Shown piece by piece: positions 1-7,162 of a stretch of DNA of 49,801 nucleotides; position 1 is the stretch's first letter; each line of letters begins with the position of its first letter. The notes beneath the pieces are model-generated. The model ran no database searches. It was not told the origin of the DNA and saw only the letters and a program-made list of their open reading frames with translations. Both the position numbers and the translations under genes were made by a program. The stretch is from contig PLTF01000107.1 in the NCBI GenBank assembly GCA_003164335.1, positions 1-49,801 of the forward strand. Direction: 5' to 3'. The DNA is from Fibrobacterota bacterium (GTDB lineage: Bacteria; Fibrobacterota; Chitinivibrionia; Chitinivibrionales; Chitinispirillaceae).

Positions 1-2
1 GC

Positions 3-386
3 TACACGGCGGTATGCAACGGGCACTCTGTATCCTATCGGAGTTCGTTCGACCTGGTCGCTGAAATGGCTGATGCCCTCCATAGCGGAACCCGGAAAGA
101 AATGGTAAGCAAACTCGTCGCCTGCAACCTGCTCATCATCGATGAGTTCGGAATGAAAGCCATGCCTCAGAATGCCGCCGACGACCTCCTTGAAATCATT
201 CATAGAAGATATCAGACCGGATCAACCATCATCGCGACAAACCGCCCCCTGGCCGACTGGGGGGCGCTCCTCGGGGATGTGCCTGCAACCTCGGCTATCC
301 TGGACCGTTTTCTCGATAATGCGGAGCTTATACAAATAAAGGGGAAAAGCTACAGACTTTCCAAGAACAAATCAGCAGAAGAATAG
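3..386 (+). CDS. istB: IstB-like ATPase of an IS21-family element (5' end outside window)
   Basis: This is the C-terminal half of the AAA+ helper ATPase that works with the IstA transposase in IS21-family transposition. The frame is open from base 3, so the N-terminus and Walker A lie outside the window. Visible are a Walker B motif (LLIIDEFGM), a sensor-1-like strand with Asn (STIIATNRPLADWG) and the usual IstB ending (ILDRFLDNAELIQIKGKSYR). The TAG stop is at 384-386. IS21-type terminal repeats follow within 25 bp, so this is the right end of an element. The istA fragment next to it is on the opposite strand, which is not the normal istA-istB operon order, so this istB probably belongs to a different copy whose istA lies to the left. 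Confidence 0.85.
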   Translation, partial: YTAVCNGHSVSYRSSFDLVAEMADALHSGTRKEMVSKLVACNLLIIDEFGMKAMPQNAADDLLEIIHRRYQTGSTIIATNRPLADWGALLGDVPATSAILDRFLDNAELIQIKGKSYRLSKNKSAEE

Positions 387-407
387 TATATTATCAACCG
401 TTGGGGT

Positions 408-452
408 GGTACACTTTGAAGTGCCCACTACCCGGTACATTTTGAAGTGCCC
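408..452. repeat. IS21-family terminal repeats (two direct copies, 26-bp spacing)
   Basis: GGTACACTTTGAAGTGCCC (408-426) and GGTACATTTTGAAGTGCCC (434-452) differ at one base. Multiple short direct repeats of this kind are typical of IS21-family ends. The element probably ends a few bases further on, near the CCGACA at 454-459. Confidence 0.75.
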
Positions 453-467
453 GCCGACAGTAGGCGG

Positions 468-496
468 GTCTTCCCCACGCGCGTGGGGGTGTTTCC
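468..496. repeat. solitary type I-E-like CRISPR repeat (29 nt)
   Basis: The 29 bases have the form of type I-E repeats: GTCTTC at the start, a perfect CCCCACGCGCGTGGGG palindrome at 473-488, and a GTGTTTCC-like end. Length and palindrome position match that class. Only one copy was seen and no cas gene lies in the window, so this is a relic or a junction, not a working array. The left flank is the IS21 end (about 8 bp away) and the right flank is the broken istA reading frame. Confidence 0.5.
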
Positions 497-1215
497 ACCC
501 ACACGTCGATTTTAACGCTGGATATCTTGAAGGGTTCGGCTGGCAGTTGCTGGGCATACGGCTTGTCCAACTCCTCAAAACGTTGTCGTCTCGTCTGTCC
601 GCCATACTCTTTCATGGGACGGTTGTTGAGAGCTTCCAGTTCCTCTTGTATGGCGGCGTTGACCTCATCGAGAGAGAAGAACTGCCGGTTGCGTAACCTT
701 GCTAGAATAAAACGCTGGGCCTGCAAAACGGCGCTCTCAACAACGGCTTTGTCCTGGGGTTTTCGTACACGGGCAGGAAGAAACGCTATATGGTAATGCG
801 CAGCCATCTTTCCGTATACTGGATTGGCGACTGGATCGTATCGGTCGGTTTTTTTAACGCCGCTTTTTGTATTGTCCAGAACAAAAGCGAATGGTGCAAC
901 GCCGAAATAATTTAGAGCATGCACATGAGAACGAGTAAAATCCGGTGTCTTCTGGCTCTCGCTTCCTTCGGCGAATGTGTAGCTGCTGGCTCCCCAGGCG
1001 CAGACAAAAAGATCGACTGGAACAATTTCTCCGGTTCGACGATCTACATATTCCAAGCCGTCGCCGGAATAATCAGAAAAAACCTTATCACCGCCCTTAT
1101 GGATCATCAATTTGGAAGAATTAATCGAGAACCAGGCACGAAGACTACTTTGGGAGCTCTTCCCGGAGGTCATGTTGAAACCGCAGCCACTGGTGCAGCT
1201 GGTGGAACTGGTCAT

Positions 1216-1958
1216 GGACTCGGCGGCAAGCCGACAGGAAGAGGGAGAAACGATGCCGGGAGGCCTGCCGGACGAGGTAACGACGGAGGATTGGGAGAAG
1301 CGGGAAGACCTTCGGAACCAGTACCCGAATCAACTGGAGATGGAATTGCACCGCGCGATAGAGGAAATTGACCTAAAACCGATTCCGAAGGAACCCCTGA
1401 AAATCAGGAGCTGGGCGACTCTGGCCCTGCTATCAGTAATCAACGGCGTACAACTCTAAAAGAGGAAGGTCCCTGCGCCAAATATGTAGTCCAGAAAGCA
1501 CCCGTAGTATCTTTCCTGCATCCAGGTACGGCGGCGGCGGTAGGACAGACATACGACGCCGACATGCAAGGAAGATTGATATCAAGAAAAACTGCCTGTT
1601 CCCGCCTGACAGGTGAAAACCGTCCAAAAATCGACTATTTGTTACTCTGCTGTTACTCGACAACTTTATAAGCTACTAAAATCAATATCTTACCTGCAAT
1701 AGCAACTCTTGAGTGGGAATAGTTCCCCTGAACAGCTTTACACATGTGTATCATCCTCGGTAAATCGTTACTCACCGGGAATACCGGCACCAGACCCCAT
1801 ATTTACCAGTGATACCGTCCTCTCCCCGGTGCGGCAAATGCCGGCGATTTACCTCGACTTAACGAAATCCTCGCAAGCGCCTTATCATTTTAATTTTCCT
1901 GCCTGACAATCCGATAATTTTCGTCCGCTATATTACCGGTAAGCGAAAGGAGATCCCT
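1216..1958. other. 743 bp without a convincing gene
   Basis: A plus-strand frame from a TTG at 1112 to 1459 would give 115 residues with an acidic C-terminal half. It overlaps the istA remnant antisense, has no recognisable domain and no clear ribosome-binding site, so I do not call it. From 1460 to 1958 I see only short frames without ribosome-binding sites. The stretch is probably decayed mobile-element sequence plus the leader of the small gene at 1959. Confidence 0.4.
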
Positions 1959-2081
1959 ATGCTTGCAATCGGATCATCGGTAACCATTGTCATGCTGGCC
2001 TGCTTTTATATCGGAGTATTCGCCCTTGCAATTTGTTTAATCCATTCGCATTTCATGGATAGCATTAAAAGAGGACAATAA
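1959..2081 (+). CDS. small single-span membrane protein (40 aa)
   Basis: ATG at 1959 follows a strong ribosome-binding site (GAAAGGAGAT, 1945-1954, 4 nt spacing) and the frame ends at TAA 2079-2081. The peptide has one hydrophobic helix at about residues 8-28 (TIVMLACFYIGVFALAICLI) and a short basic tail ending KRGQ. No family is recognised. The strong Shine-Dalgarno site, a complete hydrophobic helix and a positively charged end argue for a real small protein, with the tail probably cytoplasmic. Neighbours give no functional hint: mobile-element remains lie upstream and a secreted phosphatase lies about 480 bp downstream. Confidence 0.5.
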   Translation: MLAIGSSVTIVMLACFYIGVFALAICLIHSHFMDSIKRGQ

Positions 2082-2561
2082 CCGTAAGAGGAAGCACCAG
2101 GGCTGCGTGGCGATTGCCGTGTCGGTTCCACAATCCGATACGGTAAAAGTGCCTCTTTTGCGGAACCGGGTGTTTTAAAACTGTGCGGTAACGCTCTTAT
2201 ACCGTTTTCCTAAAGAAAAGCTAACTTTTGAAAACCATTTTACCATACGTCGAACAAAAATGATTGGATGTGGCAGAGGCGAAGCATAGACATTGCAGGG
2301 AATACGCAACTCATTGCAGGTTGTTGAAATAGATCACCAGTGCCGGTACCTGCTCAAATCCGGGGACCGGCGAAGCAGCCTGCCATGCGCTCGCTGTGCC
2401 TGTTCAATCATGAAAAGGAGAAAGGAGGGCGAATGTGCGGTTTCTGATCGATCGGAGGCCGGCCGGAAAAAAGTTGAAAATTTCTACGCAGATACTCGAT
2501 GCAAAATTATCTCTCTGATAGATGCAAGAATGCAACGACACATTTTCAAAGGAGAAAACAA
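2082..2561. other. 480-bp leader region before the phosphoesterase gene
   Basis: No gene is supported here. Reading frames entering from about 2293 and 2499 either lack a ribosome-binding site or are upstream extensions of the gene starting at 2562. The region holds the GCTA..CTTTTGAAAA motif at 2220-2241, which recurs before the gene at 7163. A GAAAGGAGGGCGAATG stretch near 2418-2434 looks like a start site, but the frame from that ATG closes after six codons. Confidence 0.4.
2220..2241 (+). promoter_or_regulatory. shared upstream motif, copy 1
   Basis: GCTAACTTTTGAAAA followed by CCATTTT lies about 320 bp before the phosphoesterase start. Nearly the same string (GCTACTTTTGAAAA then TGAATTTT) is at 7070-7091, before the beta-helix gene. 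Recurrence before two genes of the same block suggests an operator or promoter element. It does not match any box I know well. Confidence 0.3.
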
Positions 2562-5519
2562 ATGTCAGCAAAACCCGGAAAATATGCCCTGTTTTTGAAG
2601 GCATTGCCGGCGGCCGTTCTCATCGCCACTGCAGGAATAGCCATTGGCGCCGTTCCCGATGCAGTCTATGCCCCGAACTCCTGGTTGAATATTACGCCCG
2701 GCGGCAATCCGTCGCAGCTGTGCTTTTCATGGGCAACCAATGCAACGCATACGCCGGCAGTACAAGTATTCCATACCGGTGGAACCGATACAACGACTTT
2801 CACCGGGACTTCCCTGGCCGCTACCTATGATACCGCCACCGGGACCGTTTCAGCCGGATGGTATCAGAACAAGGTGACGGTTACCGGGCTTGCACTTTCA
2901 AGCAGCTACAGTTACCGTGTGGGCTATGGGACCACCTGGAGTGACATTCACACTATTCAAACCAGAGATACCAGTAACTTCGTTTTTATCGCCGTCGGTG
3001 ATCCGCAGATCGGTGCCGCCACAAGCGGTTCACTCGAACCGCCCGCCCAGACAGCCAACGTTCTTGGCTACGACAGCGCCGGCTGGCAGACTACCCTGAC
3101 TATTGCCACGCAGGCAGTGTCAAACGCGAGTTTTCTGCTTTCCCTGGGCGATCAGATCGATAATACCACCTCGCGTTCGAGTGTCGATCCTCAGTACAAC
3201 GATTATTTCTGCCCATCGCAGTTGCTGAATATTCCCGTAGCCACGCTGGAAGGCAACCATGATTACGGTCTGGGGCATTATCAGGGGTTTCATTACAATT
3301 TACCCAACCAGTCTGCACAATACGGCGCAACCGCGTATGGAAACGACGGCGATTATTGGTATACCTACGGCCAGGCCCTGTTCATAGTTCTTAACAGCAA
3401 CACCATGAGTGCGGCTACCCACGATGTTTTTATCGGACAGGCCGTAGCCGCCAATCCGAATGCCCGGTGGAGAATCGTCCTGTTTCATCATGCCCTGTTC
3501 AGTGATGCCGACCATGCCACCGATGCCGATATCGTATTCAGGAGGAGTGCGTACCCGACCATGTTCGATGAATATCATATCGATGTCGTCATATCGGGCC
3601 ATGACCATTCTTATGCAAGGTCGTACCAGATGCTCGGCGGAATGCCGGTGTCGAGGGCCGGGGACAGTATCAGTGCGGTGAATCCCAGGGGAACGCTGTA
3701 TATGACGCTGAATTCCGGCAGCGGCAGCAAATACTATCCGCTTAATTCAGCATATACTTCAACAACGATGCCGGTATACTCTAAGGTTTTCTGGCAGCAG
3801 AATGAACCGACCTTTTCACGAGTCAAGATTAATGCCGATACCTTCTCGATCGTTACCTACGCCATAAACGGCAGCAACCAGACAGCGCCGATCGATAGTT
3901 ATAAGATTGTCAAAAACGGCCTGGCAGCCGGTATCGGAGCGGTAAGCTATATCGGCGACACCTGGATTGCCGGCACGGGCATAGATTCGTCAAAACTCGG
4001 CGCCGGGCTTCTCGAAGACGGTGTTTCGCCGAAGAATGAACTGAACGGCTTCGGCTCCGGACTGGCATATGCCGGCGGCAATAATTTTTTTGCCCTTTGC
4101 GATCGAGGTCCCAACAAGGTTGGCTATTCCGGTGGTCCTGCGGTAGATTCCACAACCAGTTGGCCATGTCGCTTCCAGCGTTTTACCATTGCGCTGAATG
4201 CCATTGCAGGAAGCTGGATTGCGGTCGATACGCCGACGGCAGGCGTCGGCGGAATCTACTCGCAATATTCCGTAGTCCAGAATCTGACCGGTACCAGTTT
4301 GCTCAAGGATTCATTGAAGAATCAGTACATCGGTCTTTCGGCAGCCTTTGCCAGACCTGCCCAGAATCTGGAAAACCGCCGGCTCGATCCCGAAGGCGTT
4401 CGCGTGGGTTCGGATCATACGGTATGGATTTCCGACGAGTACGGCCCTTGGATCCTGCACTTCGACACGCTGGGCAATCAAATCGGATCGCTCCCCGTTC
4501 CCGCGGGCTTCCGCCTTTCCGTTGAGGATTCTACCCTGGTCGAGGAAATGGCTTTGAACACTACCGGCCGTACGACCAACAAGGGACTCGAAGGCCTGGC
4601 CATTACGCCGGACGGCAAAACCCTGGTTGCATTGCTGCAATCGCCTTTGATCCAGGACAGCAGCGTTAACGGGCTGAATAACCGCCTGCTGGTGTACGAT
4701 TTGACTCATCCCGCCAATCCGCCGGCACAATACCTCTACCCGCTTGACAATACCAGCCAGTCGATAAGCGAGCTTCTGGCCCTTAACAGCCACCAGTTCC
4801 TTGCCGATGAACGCAACAGCAAGGGCGGTGCGGCAGGTGTCAAATTGCTGTACGAAATCGATCTGCAGCAGGCAACCGCACCGACAAATCTCACCGGTAC
4901 GAATTATGACGGGGCCACAGCGGCTCACGGCCTGCCGGGCAAGACCGTTCCGGCAGGAATTGTGCCCCTGCACAAAACCCTGTTTGCCAATATCGGGAGC
5001 ATCCTCCTGTCGGCTACGTCCTGGCCGTTTACCAACATCGATGGCCTTGACAGTCTGCCCGATAAGATCGAAGGCTACTGTTTCGGTCCGCTCCTTCCCG
5101 ACGGACGGCAACTCCTTCTTGCCACCAACGATAACGATTTTGTCCGGCAGGGCGGTACAGCGGGCACGGGCTATCCGGATTACTTTTTTGCATTCGCCGT
5201 AGACACGACCTGTATTCCCGGCTTTCAACCGGTGTCCTTCCAGACCACCGGGGTCATAAAAACCGGAGCGGGTCGGCTTTGCAACGGATCTCTTCCCCTG
5301 GCTCATTTACGCCGGGGTGCATTACTGATCGAGGGGCTGGCAGGTGAAGCCCGTCTCGAAATCTATAATGCTGCGGGCGAAAAAATCCTGGATCTTGGCG
5401 AAAGAAAGTTCAGTGGTGCCTCACAGGAGGTTACCGTGCCGAATCGTCTGGGCACGGGATTCTACGTGCTCAGGATTACCGGGTCGCGCAACGTAATCGT
5501 GCCCCTGGTCCGGAACTGA
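2562..5519 (+). CDS. secreted metallophosphoesterase fused to a phytase-like esterase domain, with C-terminal sorting module
   Basis: A 985-residue exported protein. ATG 2562 was chosen for AAAGGAGA at 2549-2556 and because it begins directly before a signal peptide (hydrophobic residues 9-30). Residues about 38-140 form a fibronectin-III-like purple-acid-phosphatase N-domain. Residues about 141-450 are a calcineurin-type metallophosphoesterase: GDPQ (147), GDQID (196), GNHD (231), VLFHHALFS (307) and GHDHSYARS (346). Residues about 455-880 resemble the 'esterase-like activity of phytase' family (FGSGLAYAGGNNFFALCDRG and GLEGLAITPDGKTLVALLQS). The last 80 residues are a T9SS-like sorting domain (LGTGFYVLRITGS). 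Expected role: release of phosphate from organic esters at the cell surface. The first motif has Gln where many relatives have His. The substrate is inferred, not shown. Confidence 0.85.
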   Translation: MSAKPGKYALFLKALPAAVLIATAGIAIGAVPDAVYAPNSWLNITPGGNPSQLCFSWATNATHTPAVQVFHTGGTDTTTFTGTSLAATYDTATGTVSAGWYQNKVTVTGLALSSSYSYRVGYGTTWSDIHTIQTRDTSNFVFIAVGDPQIGAATSGSLEPPAQTANVLGYDSAGWQTTLTIATQAVSNASFLLSLGDQIDNTTSRSSVDPQYNDYFCPSQLLNIPVATLEGNHDYGLGHYQGFHYNLPNQSAQYGATAYGNDGDYWYTYGQALFIVLNSNTMSAATHDVFIGQAVAANPNARWRIVLFHHALFSDADHATDADIVFRRSAYPTMFDEYHIDVVISGHDHSYARSYQMLGGMPVSRAGDSISAVNPRGTLYMTLNSGSGSKYYPLNSAYTSTTMPVYSKVFWQQNEPTFSRVKINADTFSIVTYAINGSNQTAPIDSYKIVKNGLAAGIGAVSYIGDTWIAGTGIDSSKLGAGLLEDGVSPKNELNGFGSGLAYAGGNNFFALCDRGPNKVGYSGGPAVDSTTSWPCRFQRFTIALNAIAGSWIAVDTPTAGVGGIYSQYSVVQNLTGTSLLKDSLKNQYIGLSAAFARPAQNLENRRLDPEGVRVGSDHTVWISDEYGPWILHFDTLGNQIGSLPVPAGFRLSVEDSTLVEEMALNTTGRTTNKGLEGLAITPDGKTLVALLQSPLIQDSSVNGLNNRLLVYDLTHPANPPAQYLYPLDNTSQSISELLALNSHQFLADERNSKGGAAGVKLLYEIDLQQATAPTNLTGTNYDGATAAHGLPGKTVPAGIVPLHKTLFANIGSILLSATSWPFTNIDGLDSLPDKIEGYCFGPLLPDGRQLLLATNDNDFVRQGGTAGTGYPDYFFAFAVDTTCIPGFQPVSFQTTGVIKTGAGRLCNGSLPLAHLRRGALLIEGLAGEARLEIYNAAGEKILDLGERKFSGASQEVTVPNRLGTGFYVLRITGSRNVIVPLVRN

Positions 5520-5533
5520 TTGTACAATATCGG

Positions 5534-5572
5534 GGAATAGCCCACCCGCCGGGCGGGTGGACTATTCCTTTT
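5534..5572 (+). terminator. Rho-independent terminator after the phosphoesterase gene
   Basis: GGAATAG-CCCACCCGCC pairs with GGGCGGGTGG-ACTATTCC in a stem of about 17 bp with almost no loop, followed by a T-run (CCTTTT). It closes the 2562-5519 transcription unit, so the YibE/F gene probably has its own promoter or depends on read-through. Confidence 0.85.
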
Positions 5573-5588
5573 CAGCAACAAGCCGAAC

Positions 5589-6782
5589 ATGAAACCCATG
5601 AATTTGAAAAAAAGCAAGATCTGGAGCGTGCTTGCCGGGACAGCGGCCCTGGGGATATATGTATGGCTGCTGTTCCTTTTTTACAGCCACACGCGAATCG
5701 ATGCCATGTACAGCTCGGCTGCCGGTTCATATGTCCGCTACGAGAAGGCAGCGGTGGTTGCCGTCGATGCGGAGTTCCTGAACAGGGACCAGGCTACCGG
5801 TTTCACTGTCGGCTATCAAATTGTCAAGGTGAAAATCCTCAGCGGCGAGCATAAGGGTGCGACCGTGACCGTAAGGAATTCCCTTAATTACACGACTAAC
5901 GTCAGAGCCCGGGCCGGTGCCGGGATTATCGTTTGCATCGATACTGCCGATAAGGATAGGTTTGATACCTGGATTTATAGCTACGACAGATCGCCCTATC
6001 TGTATCTGTTCATGCTCTTGTTCATTGCCGCCCTCTGCTCCATCGGGGGCGGAAGAGGTATCCGATCCGTCATGGGCATTGTATTTACATTTTCGAGCAT
6101 CATATTTCTCTTTGTTCCCATGCTTTACCGCGGCTATTCTCCGGCCCTTGCGTCGATGGTTGTGGTGCTCATCACCATCTGCGTAACACTGCTTCTCCTC
6201 GGGGGGTTCGGCACCAAGACCCTGTCGGCCATACTCGGTTCGATATCGGGAATAGTGATATCGATGCTTTTCCTGATGGCTGCCCTGAAAATTACCCACC
6301 TTTCAGGATTCAGTTCCAATGAAGCCGATATGCTTATTCAGGTCGCGGGAAAAACCCACATGAAGGCAGGGGAACTTTTATTCGCCGCAATACTTATTTC
6401 ATCCCTGGGCGCCATCATGGACATCGCCATATCAATCGCCTCCTCGGTAAACGAACTCGCTGCAAGCAACCGCGCCCTGGGAGCGAAGGAGTTATTCAAC
6501 TCCGGCATGAACGTCGGGCGCGATATGATGGGCACCATGGCAAACACCCTCATCATCGCCTTCACCGGCACCTCGCTCAACCTGCTGGTCCTGCTCTACT
6601 CCTGGAATGTGACCTATTATCAATTAATAAATAATTCCATGATCGGCATCTATATCATCCAGGCGGTTTCCGGCAGCATTGCGGTGATTCTGACGGTACC
6701 CCTCGTCGCATTTTTCTCTTCCCGGTTAATCCCGGCCATCTCGCCGCTATCCCGGGCACATGCTACCCAATCCCCTTCATAA
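5589..6782 (+). CDS. YibE/F-like multipass membrane protein
   Basis: A 397-residue membrane protein of the YibE/F family (function not settled; in Firmicutes often next to transport genes). It has a signal-anchor helix at about 13-33, then an extracytoplasmic beta-rich segment (residues about 40-130, with GYQIVKVKILSGEHKGATV and RAGAGIIVCIDTA). Seven or so helices follow from about 137. Family-like signatures are SIGGGRGIRSVMGI, GFGTKTLSAILGSI, LISSLGAIMDIAISIASSVN and NVGRDMMGTMANTLIIAF. No strong ribosome-binding site precedes ATG 5589; the in-frame ATG at 5598 is an alternative. It sits between two secreted-protein genes of the phosphate block, separated from the first by a terminator. A transport role for ions or small molecules is only inference. 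Confidence 0.85.
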   Translation: MKPMNLKKSKIWSVLAGTAALGIYVWLLFLFYSHTRIDAMYSSAAGSYVRYEKAAVVAVDAEFLNRDQATGFTVGYQIVKVKILSGEHKGATVTVRNSLNYTTNVRARAGAGIIVCIDTADKDRFDTWIYSYDRSPYLYLFMLLFIAALCSIGGGRGIRSVMGIVFTFSSIIFLFVPMLYRGYSPALASMVVVLITICVTLLLLGGFGTKTLSAILGSISGIVISMLFLMAALKITHLSGFSSNEADMLIQVAGKTHMKAGELLFAAILISSLGAIMDIAISIASSVNELAASNRALGAKELFNSGMNVGRDMMGTMANTLIIAFTGTSLNLLVLLYSWNVTYYQLINNSMIGIYIIQAVSGSIAVILTVPLVAFFSSRLIPAISPLSRAHATQSPS

Positions 6783-6797
6783 TATATAAGCATGGTA

Positions 6798-6824
6798 TTG
6801 ACATTAAGTATTAACCGGTACAAT
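6798..6824 (+). promoter_or_regulatory. possible sigma-70-type promoter
   Basis: TTGACA (6798-6803) and TACAAT (6819-6824) are near-consensus, but the spacer is only 15 bp, shorter than the usual 16-18. It would drive the gene at 7163 with a leader of about 330 nt. Confidence 0.3.
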
Positions 6825-7069
6825 TATGTCCCTGTTCTGCAATAATTATTTACCCTTTTTGTATCAAAACGGTTTTTTGTTTGTCATTGTTAATAAAGCA
6901 AGGAAAATTCAGAAAGCCACGGGAACCAAACAAAAACCTAACATCGGTTTCGTATCTTTTATCCGAATCGATTATGGTTATACCGGAGGACCGGGATTTC
7001 GGGCTGATACGCTCGATGATTGCAGTGAACTTTTGAACACATGAAATTCTAACAGGAAATGAATGAAAG

Positions 7070-7091
7070 GCTACTTTTGAAAATGAATTTT
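7070..7091 (+). promoter_or_regulatory. shared upstream motif, copy 2
   Basis: GCTACTTTTGAAAA followed by TGAATTTT lies 72 bp before the ATG of the beta-helix gene. It matches the element at 2220-2241 except for one indel and a few bases. See that entry. Confidence 0.3.
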
Positions 7092-7162
7092 GTATTGGCA
7101 CTAAAAACCGGGTTAACAGGCAAAGGACTTTAAACAACGTATCATTAATCACAGGAGGTTTT

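Larger units (their letters stand above)
394..1215 (-). pseudogene. istA: IstA transposase fragment (IS21 family), truncated at both ends
   Basis: The reading frame carries the DDE integrase core of IstA. The part that looks like IstA runs from about 1143 down to about 505. It contains HKGGDKVFSDYSGD with the first Asp, FAFVLDNTKSGV with the second Asp, and RKPQDKAVVESAV with the Glu, then ARLRNRQFFSLDEVNAAI and LNNRP. The N-terminal helix-turn-helix region is missing; residues before about position 25 do not resemble IstA. The C-terminal domain stops at about KID, where the frame runs into the CRISPR-like repeat and the neighbouring IS end. Full IstA proteins are usually 400-520 residues, so this copy is inactive although the catalytic residues remain. 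If expressed, translation might begin at the ATG near 1107. Confidence 0.8.
6783..7162. other. 380-bp regulatory gap before the beta-helix gene
   Basis: AT-rich compared with its surroundings. A plus-strand frame at 6826-7044 lacks a ribosome-binding site and shows no family features. The gap contains a possible promoter (6798-6824) and the second copy of the CTTTTGAAAA motif (7070-7091). A related AACTTTTGAACA lies at 7028-7039, about 46 bp before it. Confidence 0.4.

Noticed and set aside
1112-1459. 115-codon frame after the istA remnant
   Set aside because: TTG start, antisense overlap with istA and no recognisable domain; too weak to call as a gene.
4311-5306. 331-codon antisense frame opposite the phytase-like domain
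   Set aside because: No domain, no start signal, and the plus strand has clear motifs and a sorting module.
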